A DNA stretch of 46,036 nucleotides from Streptomyces flaveus (GTDB taxonomy: Bacteria; Actinomycetota; Actinomycetes; Streptomycetales; Streptomycetaceae): positions 169,109 to 215,144 of the forward strand of contig NZ_BMPQ01000013.1 of assembly GCF_014647675.1 (NCBI RefSeq), given 5' to 3'. Of the stretch, positions 1 to 7,301 are shown piece by piece. The notes below the pieces were generated by a model. That model saw only the letters and a list, made by a program, of their open reading frames with translations. It searched no databases and had not been told where the DNA came from. The position numbers and the translations under genes were made by a program. The first letter of the stretch is position 1, and each line of letters starts with the position of its first letter.

Positions 1-1
1 C

Positions 2-1150
2 GCGCGCACGCTCGACCAGCTCCAGCAGGAGCTGACCGTGATGCCCCTGGCGGAGGCCGCCGCGGCCGGCGACGGCACGTCCGTGCCGGTGCCTGCCGCC
101 ACCCCGGAGAAGGCGGCCACCCCCGAGGAGGCCGCCGAGCCTGAGGCGTCCGAAGCCGCTGTTCCTCCTGAGGAAGCTCCCCGTTCCGGTGATGGAGACG
201 CGGCCGGGGACGGCGACCGGGACATCACCCCCACCCGCACCGGACCGGAGATGCCACCCCGTATCCGGGGATGGCGCCTACCCGCTCTGCTGGCACTCGT
301 CGGCGTGCTCGTGGCGGCCGGCGGCTTCGGCGTGGGTGCCGCGGTGTACAGCGACGACGGACAGCGACAGCGTCCGGAGGCCAGACAACAGCCGAAGGTG
401 AGTGTGTCCCCGACCCCGACGCCGACCACCACCCGCAGTCCCTTCCCGTACGGCACCCGAGTGGGCCTGAAGAACGGGCTGATGCCAGGGCAGTGCGTGG
501 ACGCGGACTGGAAGGAGGGCGAGTACAAGGGGCAGCCCGAGCTGAAGCTCGTCAACTGCGAAGATGACGACCCCGAGGGCCAGGTGATCACGACCGTCGC
601 GTCCGGCACTGGGCCGGCGTCCGGTGCCTCGTCCGCCCAGACAGAGTGCGCCGAGCGCACGGAGAAGCTGCGCAAGACCATGCCCGACCCCGTCCTGCAC
701 GTACTGCCGCCGGCCGCCGGACAGAGCCAGCCGCCGGACACGGCCTGCCTGGTCTTCCTGAAGAAGGCCACCATCGGGGGCCCGCTGGGCGAGTACCGCC
801 CGCAGGGCGAGGAGACGTCCACGACGCAGCTGGGCCCGGGCGACTGCTTCAACACCAAGGATGAGGACAACGGCTGGACCCCCTACCTGGCCAGCTGCGA
901 CGAGCCGCACCATGAACAGGCCGTCGGCTGGACGTGGTCCTCGGGCAACGACTCCTCCGAGAGCGTCGACATGGGAGACCTGTGCGAGGAGAAGTACGGC
1001 GTCAACTGGGCCCGCGGCAAGGGCCATGCAATGGACGGCTGGTCGTCCACCGACGAGGAGTGGAACGCCGGATTCCGGTGGGTACTGTGCACGGTGTACC
1101 AGGAGGACGGCAAGAAGCTTCCCGCAGGGGCGCTGAAACCCGCGTACTGA
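2..1150 (+). CDS. Partial membrane protein with two extracellular Cys-rich repeats (5' end outside window)
   Basis: The frame is open from base 2, so the gene begins upstream of the window; a GTG at 38 is an internal candidate only. The visible part starts with an Ala/Pro/Glu-rich stretch, followed by one membrane helix (LPALLALVGVLVAAGG, about bases 280-340). A Thr/Pro linker and an outer domain of about 240 residues follow. The outer domain has two similar units, each with a GxCx start, a central C and an acidic character (MPGQCVDADW near 483; LGPGDCFNTK near 832). The second unit contains DEPHHEQAVG and a late Cys pair, resembling the septum-formation-type extracellular domain of actinobacteria. 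Topology suggests the N-terminus inside and the repeats outside. The gene sits just ahead of a Ser/Thr kinase gene on the same strand, so it may be a sensor or kinase-linked protein, but its function is not known. Confidence 0.6.
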   Translation, partial: ARTLDQLQQELTVMPLAEAAAAGDGTSVPVPAATPEKAATPEEAAEPEASEAAVPPEEAPRSGDGDAAGDGDRDITPTRTGPEMPPRIRGWRLPALLALVGVLVAAGGFGVGAAVYSDDGQRQRPEARQQPKVSVSPTPTPTTTRSPFPYGTRVGLKNGLMPGQCVDADWKEGEYKGQPELKLVNCEDDDPEGQVITTVASGTGPASGASSAQTECAERTEKLRKTMPDPVLHVLPPAAGQSQPPDTACLVFLKKATIGGPLGEYRPQGEETSTTQLGPGDCFNTKDEDNGWTPYLASCDEPHHEQAVGWTWSSGNDSSESVDMGDLCEEKYGVNWARGKGHAMDGWSSTDEEWNAGFRWVLCTVYQEDGKKLPAGALKPAY

Positions 1151-1235
1151 CCGCACTGACCAGGTAGTACCGATGGCACATTGACGATGTACTGACGCCG
1201 TACCGACGACATGCCAGGCATCCGGGGCAGCGCAG

Positions 1236-2180
1236 ATGGACGAGATCGAGCAGGAGCACGGGGACCGCGGGGACACCAACGTGGCGCCCCCGCGCCCGTC
1301 CGCGCCCGACGCCCGGGCACGCGGCCCCTGGACACGGGTCATCGCCGAGCGGTACGGGCTGATCAAGCCGGTCGGCACTGGGGGCATGGGACGCGTCTGG
1401 CTGGCGTACGACCTGCGGCTGCGCCGAGAGGTCGCGGTGAAGGAGGTCGTCGTACGGACGCGGGCCGTGCCGGGGGAGGAGAGCCCGGAGGTACGGACTG
1501 CCCGGGCGCTCAGCGAGGCGTGGAGTCTTGCCGCCCTGCGTGAGGCGCCGCATGTGGTGGCGGTCCATGACGTCGTCGAGGAGGACGGCTTCCCGTGGAT
1601 CGTGATGGAGTACGTCCGCGGCGCCACGACCCTGGAAGCGGTGGTCGAGGAGCGGATGCGGGCGGGCGAAGGGCCGCTGCCGGTCGGCGAGACGGCGCGG
1701 ATCGGTCTCGCCGTGCTCAAGGCGCTCGCCGCCGGGCATCACATCGGGATCGTGCACCGGGATGTGAAACCGTCCAACATCCTTCTGGCACCGGACGGTT
1801 CGGGACACCCGCACGCGCGCGTGGTCCTCACCGACTACGGGATCGCCCACCGTATGGCGGGCACCGTGTCCCACACCGGGCCGCAGCGGGTGATCGGCAC
1901 GCCCGGCTATCTCGCCCCGGAGCAGCTGTACGGGGGTTCGGCCACCCCTGCATCCGACCTGTTCGCTCTCGGTACGACCCTGTACTTCGCCGTCGAGGGC
2001 AGGGAGCCGTTCGCCGAGGGCTCCGGCGGCTACCCGCCGGCCCCCGCGCCGCCGCGCCGTGCCGGGCCGCTCGGCGAGGTGCTGACGCAACTGCTGGCCG
2101 CCTCGCCCCTGCACCGCCCGGAACACGGCGCGGTGCTGCGCCGGCTGCGCGAACTCACCGAGGAGACGGGCGCTTCCTGA
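1236..2180 (+). CDS. Soluble Ser/Thr protein kinase (Hanks type)
   Basis: The 314-residue protein has a complete bacterial eukaryotic-like kinase domain (about residues 38-310) that transfers phosphate from ATP to Ser/Thr. Visible motifs are the glycine loop GTGGMGRVW (47-55), VAVK with ATP-binding Lys69, HRDVKPSN (174-181) with catalytic Asp176, the metal-binding motif as TDYG (Asp200, DYG in place of DFG) and APEQ in the activation segment. It ends soon after the kinase lobe with no transmembrane helix and no PASTA repeats, so it should be cytosolic, unlike PknB. The ATG at 1236 follows a weak GGGGCAG ribosome site. The preceding membrane protein on the same strand may be its partner. The substrate is unknown. 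Confidence 0.85.
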   Translation: MDEIEQEHGDRGDTNVAPPRPSAPDARARGPWTRVIAERYGLIKPVGTGGMGRVWLAYDLRLRREVAVKEVVVRTRAVPGEESPEVRTARALSEAWSLAALREAPHVVAVHDVVEEDGFPWIVMEYVRGATTLEAVVEERMRAGEGPLPVGETARIGLAVLKALAAGHHIGIVHRDVKPSNILLAPDGSGHPHARVVLTDYGIAHRMAGTVSHTGPQRVIGTPGYLAPEQLYGGSATPASDLFALGTTLYFAVEGREPFAEGSGGYPPAPAPPRRAGPLGEVLTQLLAASPLHRPEHGAVLRRLRELTEETGAS

Positions 2181-2350
2181 GGGACTCGTATGTGGAGCGC
2201 GTGGTTACGCCTGTGTGGGGCGAGGGGAGGCTTCGCGCAGCCGTGGGGCGCGCACTTCTGGCGGCCTGCGCGGTGGAGTAGCAAGGGCACGGCCGGCAAG
2301 CGGGCATACGGCGCGCACCGCGGCACAAGCGTCACTGGAGCACAACACCC

Positions 2351-2698
2351 TTGGAAATCACGGTCATTCGCATGCGCGTGCTGGCTGAGGCGCCGTTCCG
2401 GCTGTGGATGGCGGTCAGCGGCACGCTGGGCGTCACCACGCAACGGCAGCTGAGACAGCGGCTGCACGACCAAGTCGAGGACGGGCACCGGGAGTTCTTC
2501 CTCGACCTGCAGGAACTCCGCTGTGCCGACGGGCTCTTCGAAGGCGAACCGCGCACCCTCTTCCCGAAGGATCCCGCCACGCGCTTCCATCTCATCGGAG
2601 CCCCCGACCGCATCCGCGAGTCCGTCACCGGCGACCCGCGGTTCACCCTGTACGCCGATCCGGGATCCGCCTGGCGCCAGTGGGCCGACGGCGCCTGA
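2351..2698 (+). CDS. Small STAS-like (anti-sigma antagonist type) protein
   Basis: The ORF encodes up to 115 residues. A TTG at 2351 or an ATG at 2372 could be the start; neither has a clear ribosome site. The order of hydrophobic strands and helices fits a STAS fold: a first strand with VSGTLGVTTQRQLRQRL, then REFFLDLQELRCADG in the place of the usual LDLSxVxxxDSxG loop, a strand FHLIGAP, and a C-terminal helix ending SAWRQWADG. The canonical phosphorylatable Ser after Asp is not evident (ADGLFEG), so phospho-control of the SpoIIAA kind may be lost. It lies downstream of a Ser/Thr kinase, which fits a partner-switching setting. The assignment rests on pattern similarity only. Confidence 0.4.
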   Translation: MEITVIRMRVLAEAPFRLWMAVSGTLGVTTQRQLRQRLHDQVEDGHREFFLDLQELRCADGLFEGEPRTLFPKDPATRFHLIGAPDRIRESVTGDPRFTLYADPGSAWRQWADGA

Positions 2699-2791
2699 TC
2701 CGGCTCGTACGCCCCCTTCTCAGCTTGTCTTTCAACCTCTGTGCGCTTCAGTTGTGTCTGCGGGTGCCTCTCCGTAGGGCGCGGTTTCTGA

Positions 2792-3229
2792 TCACGCGGA
2801 AGGGGAGAGCTGTTCGCGCACCCATTCGGGATCGGGGTTGGTGTGTGGCTGGCCCGCCACGGCGACGGTCGGCACGGTCTCGTTGCCGTCGTTGGCTGCT
2901 CTCACCGCTGCGGCTCCTGCCGGGTCGCGCCAGATGTTGACCCAGTGCAACTGGCGGGCGCTGCGGCCCAGCCGGATGCGCAGTCGTATGCAGTACTTGC
3001 AGCCCGGCCGCCAGAAGACGACCGGTCGGCCGTCGACCGCGCTGCGGCGTTGTGCCTCCTGCGCACCGATCGACCTCGGGAAGATCAGGGGTGAGTTCAC
3101 GCTGGCGAGCGCCAGGAACGCCAGCAGGAGTGCTGCGGCTGTGCCGGGGCTCCCCTTGAAGATCTGCCCAGCCGCGACGGCTGAGCCGCTGAGTACAAGC
3201 AGCATTGGCAAGGTCCAAGCGCGCATCAT
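2792..3229 (-). CDS. Membrane-anchored glutaredoxin/mycoredoxin-like protein
   Basis: The 145-residue protein starts with two hydrophobic segments (about residues 5-20 and 30-45), followed by a thioredoxin-fold domain. The redox motif is FWRPGCKYC, a CxxC centre close to the CxYC type of mycoredoxins, and the conserved cis-Pro strand follows as ETVPTVAVAG. It should reduce disulfides or mycothiol mixed disulfides, tethered to the inner face of the membrane. The C-terminal helix PEWVREQL matches the family end. Two ATG codons (3229 and 3226) are possible starts. It stands alone, facing away from the downstream transposase remnant. Confidence 0.75.
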   Translation of the reverse strand: MMRAWTLPMLLVLSGSAVAAGQIFKGSPGTAAALLLAFLALASVNSPLIFPRSIGAQEAQRRSAVDGRPVVFWRPGCKYCIRLRIRLGRSARQLHWVNIWRDPAGAAAVRAANDGNETVPTVAVAGQPHTNPDPEWVREQLSPSA

Positions 3230-3364
3230 GGTGATGCAGGCTACCGATGAGTCGAAATGCTCCTCTGACTAGGCCGCTCACCTGGGCATTCGCCGGACAG
3301 GCGGACGGCCCCCGCGTGAGCATGCGTTCCGTCACAGAACCGTACTTATACGAAGGCCGCAGGG

Positions 3365-3616
3365 GTGAGTCTGCTGCACCACGATGCCCGGCACGAGGCA
3401 TTCGGCTTCACGTCCCACTTCCGGGAGGACTTCTACGGATGCCTGACCCGGAGCGGTGACACGTTGTTCGAAGTCACGGACGCGATGCTCTGCGAGAACG
3501 GGCCGGTGACCTCGCCGGTCGACCTGACGCTGCTGGCTGAACACCGGCGTGGGCACGACGCGTCGAGCGGCGCTCCACCTCTCCGCGATTCTCATCTGGC
3601 CCGGTGCTGGCCCTAG
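3365..3616 (+). pseudogene. 5' remnant of a transposase
   Basis: The GTG-started reading frame of 83 residues begins SLLHHDARHEAFGFTSHF and contains EVTDAMLCENGPVTSPVDLT and LAEHRRGH. From memory this matches the N-terminus of a common streptomycete DDE transposase of several hundred residues. After the RRGH motif the family similarity stops and the frame ends at a TAG at 3614. Nothing downstream continues the transposase; instead a gene on the opposite strand ends there with a 4-base overlap. The element is therefore a truncated relic, and its ends cannot be recognised. Confidence 0.6.
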
Positions 3617-4149
3617 GGCTGATCAACGGTGTGTTCCCTCAGGAAGGCCCCTGCGTAGGCTGCCGCCTCTTCCTTCGTCGCGTACGAGGTGTCGCCGTCG
3701 GGCGTGCCGTGTGTTCCGTCGGCGCCCTCGCCTGTCCACCTCCAGCCGCCGGACGAAGGCTCTTGCGTCAGTTCGGCCGTTCCACCGAACAGTTCGAGTA
3801 CAGCGCTCGCGTGCGCTGCGGCGGTTGCCGGGCGGCTGATGGCATCAGGCCACTTCTTGCGGGCACCTTGCCGGGTGATGCCCCAAACGGCGCCCAGCTG
3901 CTCGTAGCTCGCGCCGTAAGACCCGGCGGTTCCCGCTGCGATCGCCGTCAACCGTTTGACCTCCGTGTCCACCGCCTTCCATGCGGCAAGGACGGACAGC
4001 GCCACTTCGATCGGGTCCGCCTCCCACATGCGGTCACCTGACAGCCCAGAACCCCGGGAGCGCATGGCCGATGCGAGCGGGTTCAGAGCGTCGTAGAGGG
4101 CCTTGTCGAGCTCTACCTGCTCTTCGGGGGTGATCTCAAGCGAAGTCAT
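3613..4149 (-). CDS. HTH-like hypothetical protein
   Basis: This 178-residue acidic protein starts at an ATG with TSLEITPEEQVELDKAL. The middle contains SYEQLGAVWGITRQGARKKW, a good helix-turn-helix pattern of the sort that binds DNA. The C-terminal third carries GGWRWTGEGADGTHGTP and a helix ending in AYAGAFLREH. It resembles small streptomycete proteins found near mobile elements. Its stop overlaps the end of a transposase remnant on the other strand. It could regulate its own AT-richer upstream region (4150-4200). No enzymatic motif is present and the function is unknown. Confidence 0.55.
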   Translation of the reverse strand: MTSLEITPEEQVELDKALYDALNPLASAMRSRGSGLSGDRMWEADPIEVALSVLAAWKAVDTEVKRLTAIAAGTAGSYGASYEQLGAVWGITRQGARKKWPDAISRPATAAAHASAVLELFGGTAELTQEPSSGGWRWTGEGADGTHGTPDGDTSYATKEEAAAYAGAFLREHTVDQP

Positions 4150-4415
4150 GTGACAACTTTAGTTACCCGCAATGAGGATTGTAAACAACAGTTTCCGGTC
4201 GAGAGTGTGAGCCATGCACCGTCAGCCTTGCACTGAGGGCCAGACCGGATCGTCGCAGCAACTTGCCAGTCCTACGGCTTCAAGCAGGCAGTCCCGCCGC
4301 ACCAGCCAGTCGGCATCCCGCGAGAACGACAGAGACTGACGGTCGCCCGGACCGCCGCCACTCCTGGTTTTGTACGTGGGAGCGAGCAACGTTTGTCGAC
4401 GGTTTTGGGCAGCAC
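4150..4415. other. Gene-free stretch upstream of the IS5-type element
   Basis: No coding frame here is convincing. The first 50 bases, upstream of the HTH-like gene on the minus strand, are AT-richer than the surroundings and probably hold its promoter. No tRNA or repeat is seen. Confidence 0.4.
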
Positions 4416-4418
4416 TTA

Positions 4419-4434
4419 GAAGTCATCTCATTTG
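4419..4434 (+). repeat. Left terminal inverted repeat of the IS5-type element
   Basis: GAAGTCATCTCATTTG, preceded by TTA at 4416-4418. It pairs with 6030-6045 with two mismatches. Confidence 0.7.
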
Positions 4435-4457
4435 ATTGACTCGGCATTCTGTGGGTC

Positions 4458-5076
4458 ATGGTGGGGATGATTGAGCGGTTGGTGCCGGACAAGTTGTGGG
4501 AGTTGTTCCAGCGGGTGGTAGCGGAGGCGCCGTCGCGACCTCAGGGGTGGCCGACGTCGGTACGGTGACCGGGAGGTGCTGGCCGCGATTGTGTTCGTAG
4601 CCACGTCGGGTTGCACCTGGCAGCAGGTGCCGTCGGCGTCGTTCAGGCTGTCGGGGGCGACGGCCCACCGCCGTTTCACGGAACGGTCGGGTCTGCCCAT
4701 ATCCGTCGGGATTTTCGGGGCCAACCTGCATGACGGCCAGGCCCTGATTCCGCTCGTGAAGGGCATCCCGCCGATCCGCTCGCGCCGCGGACGACGACGG
4801 CGCAAGCCCGCCAAGCTTTATGCCGACAAGGGCTACGACTACGCCTATCTGCGGCGATGGTTACGTGAGCGGGGCATCACGCACCGGATCGCCCGCAAGG
4901 GAGTGGAGTCCTCGCAACGACTGGGCCGTCACCGTTGGACCGTAGAGCGCACCATGGCCTGGCTCGCCGGCTGCCGCCGCCTCCACCGACGCTACGAACG
5001 CAAAGCAGACCACTTCCTCGCCTTCACCAGCATCGCCTGCACCCTCATCTGCTGCCGCAGGCTCTGCGGGGCACGT
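4458..5076 (+). pseudogene. IS5-family transposase, frameshifted and internally deleted
   Basis: An ATG at 4458 opens IERLVPDKLWELFQRVV, the usual IS5-group start. This frame stops at a TGA (4566-4568). The protein continues in another frame with RRRYGDREVLAAIVF from 4552, so a frameshift separates the two parts; some IS5 relatives use programmed frameshifting, so this alone is not proof of decay. More serious, ATAHRRFTE joins directly to RSGLPISVG, skipping roughly 50 residues that include the first catalytic Asp region (IDSVNxRA in relatives). The later part, RHRWTVERTMAWLAGCRRLHRR with the catalytic Glu, is present. The last residues (RRLCGARSS) diverge from the family end, which reappears at 5984-6036. 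Confidence 0.75.
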
Positions 5077-5196
5077 TCAAGTGCCCCCACGGGCATGGAA
5101 CGCCTCCGCCGCCCTGCAGGTTGGCCGCCCACTTGTCGTCCTGCGTGGTGAAGTGTGTGCCTCTGATAACTCCGACAGCAGGGAGCGTTCCTTCCG

Positions 5197-5976
5197 ATGA
5201 CCACACAGCCCGCACGCCCTGAGCGCAGCGGTCCCGAGACCGCCTCGGTGATGGATGTCTCGCCGTTCAAGCCTTCTCTCGTCAAAGCGGTGTTCAGGGA
5301 CGTGACCCCGATGCACGTCTCTCGGTCGGCCGCGTGGGCCGCCGCGTCGGTGACGCGGACAGTGCTGACGGAGATCATCGACGGCGCGAGGAGAGCGGCG
5401 GCGGCGGAGGCCCGGAAGAAGCTGATTCCCGGGGACCTTCTCTCGGCGATCGACCGGAACGTCGAGCTCGAGGTGGGGACCAAGTGGTACGACCACAGCC
5501 CGACGTTTCAAGGCCTGACCGGTGTCCTGTACGACGCCGAGGGCGTCATCGTGCCTTCTCGTAAGCGCAGTAGGTCGCGCAAACCGAGTGCTGTGGTCGG
5601 CGCCCACAGGTTCGAGGCTGGGGTCAAGAAGCTGCTGCGGAGCCAGAGGGCGACGGCCGTCCCAGCGATGGTCCGCGACCTGGACGGAATCGCGAGCGTG
5701 TTCCTGACGGACCTCGCCCGGGACGCGGCCTTGGTCGTCCGCGAGGGCGGGGTCAAACGTTTCGGTACGGTCACCCTAGTGATGTCGGGCGAACCGGCCC
5801 CACCCCCGTTCCTCAAGGATTCCCTCCGGGCACCGTCCACCCGCAGGGGGGACGGGCGGACCATCGGCAGGGAGGACATCCTGGCCGCCACCACGATTCA
5901 GTTGTTCGGCGGCAACCTCAGGCAGCGAGCCCTCACCGAAGCACGCAAGGCGACACAGAACACTTCGGTCGGCTGA
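5197..5976 (+). CDS. Putative histone doublet (H2A-like plus H2B-like histone folds)
   Basis: The 259-residue protein has two histone-fold-like halves. Half one (about residues 24-94) reads helix PSLVKAVFRDV, loop MHVSRSA, a long helix to about residue 72, then RKKLIPGDLLSAIDRNVEL. The last part lines up with the H2A stretch [20 protein letters not shown] and also fits archaeal histones. A basic linker (PSRKRSRSRKPS, 120-131) follows. Half two (137-250) reads FEAGVKKLL, loop RATAVPAM, a long helix, an extra loop of about 35 residues (185-220), then TIGREDILAA and GGNLRQRALTEARKA. This parallels H2B TITSREIQTAV and GELAKHAVSEGTKA. The inferred role is DNA binding and compaction. The ATG at 5197 has AGGGAG 14 bases upstream. 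Base use is less GC3-biased than in neighbouring genes. No search was run. Confidence 0.6.
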   Translation: MTTQPARPERSGPETASVMDVSPFKPSLVKAVFRDVTPMHVSRSAAWAAASVTRTVLTEIIDGARRAAAAEARKKLIPGDLLSAIDRNVELEVGTKWYDHSPTFQGLTGVLYDAEGVIVPSRKRSRSRKPSAVVGAHRFEAGVKKLLRSQRATAVPAMVRDLDGIASVFLTDLARDAALVVREGGVKRFGTVTLVMSGEPAPPPFLKDSLRAPSTRRGDGRTIGREDILAATTIQLFGGNLRQRALTEARKATQNTSVG

Positions 5977-5983
5977 GCGGGTG

Positions 5984-6036
5984 CGACCAACATCGCTGCC
6001 TGCACCCTCATCTGCTACCGCAGACTCGCCAAATGA
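5984..6036 (+). pseudogene. Detached 3' end of an IS5-family transposase
   Basis: The frame reads ATNIAACTLICYRRLAK then TGA (6034-6036), the standard C-terminus of this transposase group, and it runs straight into the right terminal repeat. Bases 6000-6027 repeat 5037-5064 with 26 of 28 identities, so the passenger gene is bracketed by two copies of the transposase 3' end. Confidence 0.7.
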
Positions 6037-6045
6037 GATGGCCTC
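6030..6045 (-). repeat. Right terminal inverted repeat of the IS5-type element
   Basis: CAAATGAGATGGCCTC, followed by TTA at 6046-6048. The repeat overlaps the final codons of the transposase 3' fragment. Confidence 0.7.
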
Positions 6046-6048
6046 TTA

Positions 6049-6428
6049 GCGATCACACGGCTCGGAAATGTCGATGAGAACCAGCAACGCTGCTGGCGCC
6101 TGAGGGCCCTTCGTGCGGCCGCGACATGGCGGTACTCCACATCGCAGGAATCGCTCTCTGGTCCGTGTAGCACTGCCTGGCTGTGGCGGCGCGTACGCCT
6201 CGGGGCTGATACGGCGGCAATACGGTTACGCCGTGTGGCTGATGGTGTTCATGCCGTGGCCGGACGCCGGGCGGCGGGGCCTGCGAAAACATCAAGGGCA
6301 TCGCACGACATCGCTGATCAAGGAGCGTGCCGCATGCCCACGAGGAATAGTCAAGACCTGTGGATCTAGTGCCCCCCGAGCCGTCGTTCCGTCGCGAGGG
6401 AGCGGCCAACGTGCCAGGACAAATCACG
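6049..6428. other. Gene-free stretch
   Basis: Open frames exist on both strands but none shows a family pattern, ribosome site or typical codon use. It separates the IS5-type element from the converging reductase gene and may hold decayed mobile DNA. Confidence 0.35.
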
Positions 6429-6998
6429 TCAAGCCGTAACTCGCGTGGGCCGGTATCGCTGGGCTACCGCCCCCGACTGGAACTCATGGCGGTCCACGAG
6501 CTCGAGCTGGATGCGCTCGCGCAGACCGGCGAGCAACGTCGGCCCGTGTCCGGCAAGGACCGGCTGAACAAGGAACTCGTACTCGTCGATCAGTCCCAGA
6601 TCTGCCAACGCCAGGGGGAGCGTCACGCCACCCACCCACAGGCCCTCGCCTGACTCCTGCTTGAGCCGCTGAACCGCTTGCCCCAAGTCGCCTCGCACCA
6701 GGTCGGCATTCCAATCGACCCCGCTCAGCGTGCTCGACACGACGTACTTCTTCGCCCGGTCGATGGTCTCGGCGAACGGGATCTGCCACTCATCCATCCA
6801 GTCAGGCCACGTGCCCGTGGCCGGCTTCCGCCACGCCGACTCCATCATCTCGTAGGTCACCCGGCCGAATAGCAGGGCATCGGCTCGCTCCATCTCAGCG
6901 GTCCAGTAGCGCATCGACTCCTCGTCCGGGGGGAGCCCTGCCTCGTGATGGCAGCAGCCGTCGAGCGTGACGTTGATCGAGTATCGAAGTGGTCTCAT
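6429..6998 (-). CDS. RibD/dihydrofolate-reductase-like NADPH reductase
   Basis: The 189-residue protein starts RPLRYSINVTLDG, the typical first strand of the RibD C-terminal/DHFR-like family. It continues with DALLFGRVTYEMM (substrate and cofactor loop), KYVVSSTL, and GEGLWVGGVTLPLALADLGLIDEYEFLVQP, the NADPH-binding and C-terminal core. Such proteins are cytosolic reductases; the substrate of this one cannot be read from sequence. The ATG at 6998 is chosen because a GGGAGAG site precedes it with proper spacing; upstream in-frame codons lack a ribosome site and have atypical composition. It is monocistronic between two mobile elements, so it may have moved with them. Confidence 0.75.
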   Translation of the reverse strand: MRPLRYSINVTLDGCCHHEAGLPPDEESMRYWTAEMERADALLFGRVTYEMMESAWRKPATGTWPDWMDEWQIPFAETIDRAKKYVVSSTLSGVDWNADLVRGDLGQAVQRLKQESGEGLWVGGVTLPLALADLGLIDEYEFLVQPVLAGHGPTLLAGLRERIQLELVDRHEFQSGAVAQRYRPTRVTA

Positions 6999-7091
6999 CT
7001 CGTTGCTCTCCCTTGATGCGCGCCCCGCGTTCACCGGACCGTACTCAGACGACTGCCGGCGCCATTTCTCATCGGCGCCCCGATCGCACCT

Positions 7092-7137
7092 ACTTTGACG
7101 CCGTCGTGATGCGAACTTTAACGTCGTCGTGATGCGA
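7092..7137. repeat. Tandem pair of 23-bp direct repeats
   Basis: Two adjoining 23-base units (7092-7114 and 7115-7137) differ at two positions; each contains GTCGTGATGCGA. They lie about 95-140 bases upstream of the minus-strand reductase gene, between it and the IS256-type element, and could be regulator sites or remains of an element end. The rest of 6999-7301 shows no gene. Confidence 0.6.
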
Positions 7138-7301
7138 ACCAGACCGCAGACCGAGCGCGCGACCGATTCGGCGCTCGGAGCGTTCAGGTTCGCAACGGGA
7201 CGGCGCCCATAACGCTCGACTTCGATGCACGGTGCCGCGTCACCTACCGTCGGCTCAGGGTCAACGACGAACGTCGCAAACGTTGCCTGACGCGGCACTA
7301 G

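Larger units (their letters stand above)
4416..6048. mobile_element. IS5-type element carrying a histone-fold passenger gene
   Basis: The left terminal inverted repeat is GAAGTCATCTCATTTG (4419-4434). The right repeat is CAAATGAGATGGCCTC (6030-6045), and its reverse complement matches the left repeat at 14 of 16 positions. Both ends are bordered by TTA (4416-4418 and 6046-6048), the size and form of a TNA target duplication. Inside lie a disrupted transposase (4458-5076), an intact 780-bp gene (5197-5976), and a second copy of the transposase 3' end (5984-6036) that runs into the right repeat. The element is therefore bounded like a single transposition unit although its transposase is defective. 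It could be moved only by a related transposase supplied in trans. Confidence 0.7.

Noticed and set aside
5077..5607. 176-codon minus-strand frame across the histone-like gene
   Set aside because: The plus-strand frame has coherent fold features and a start site; the minus frame is Arg-rich with none.
6053..6439. Overlapping open frames of 108-124 codons
   Set aside because: Their composition and lack of ribosome sites or motifs suggest chance frames.
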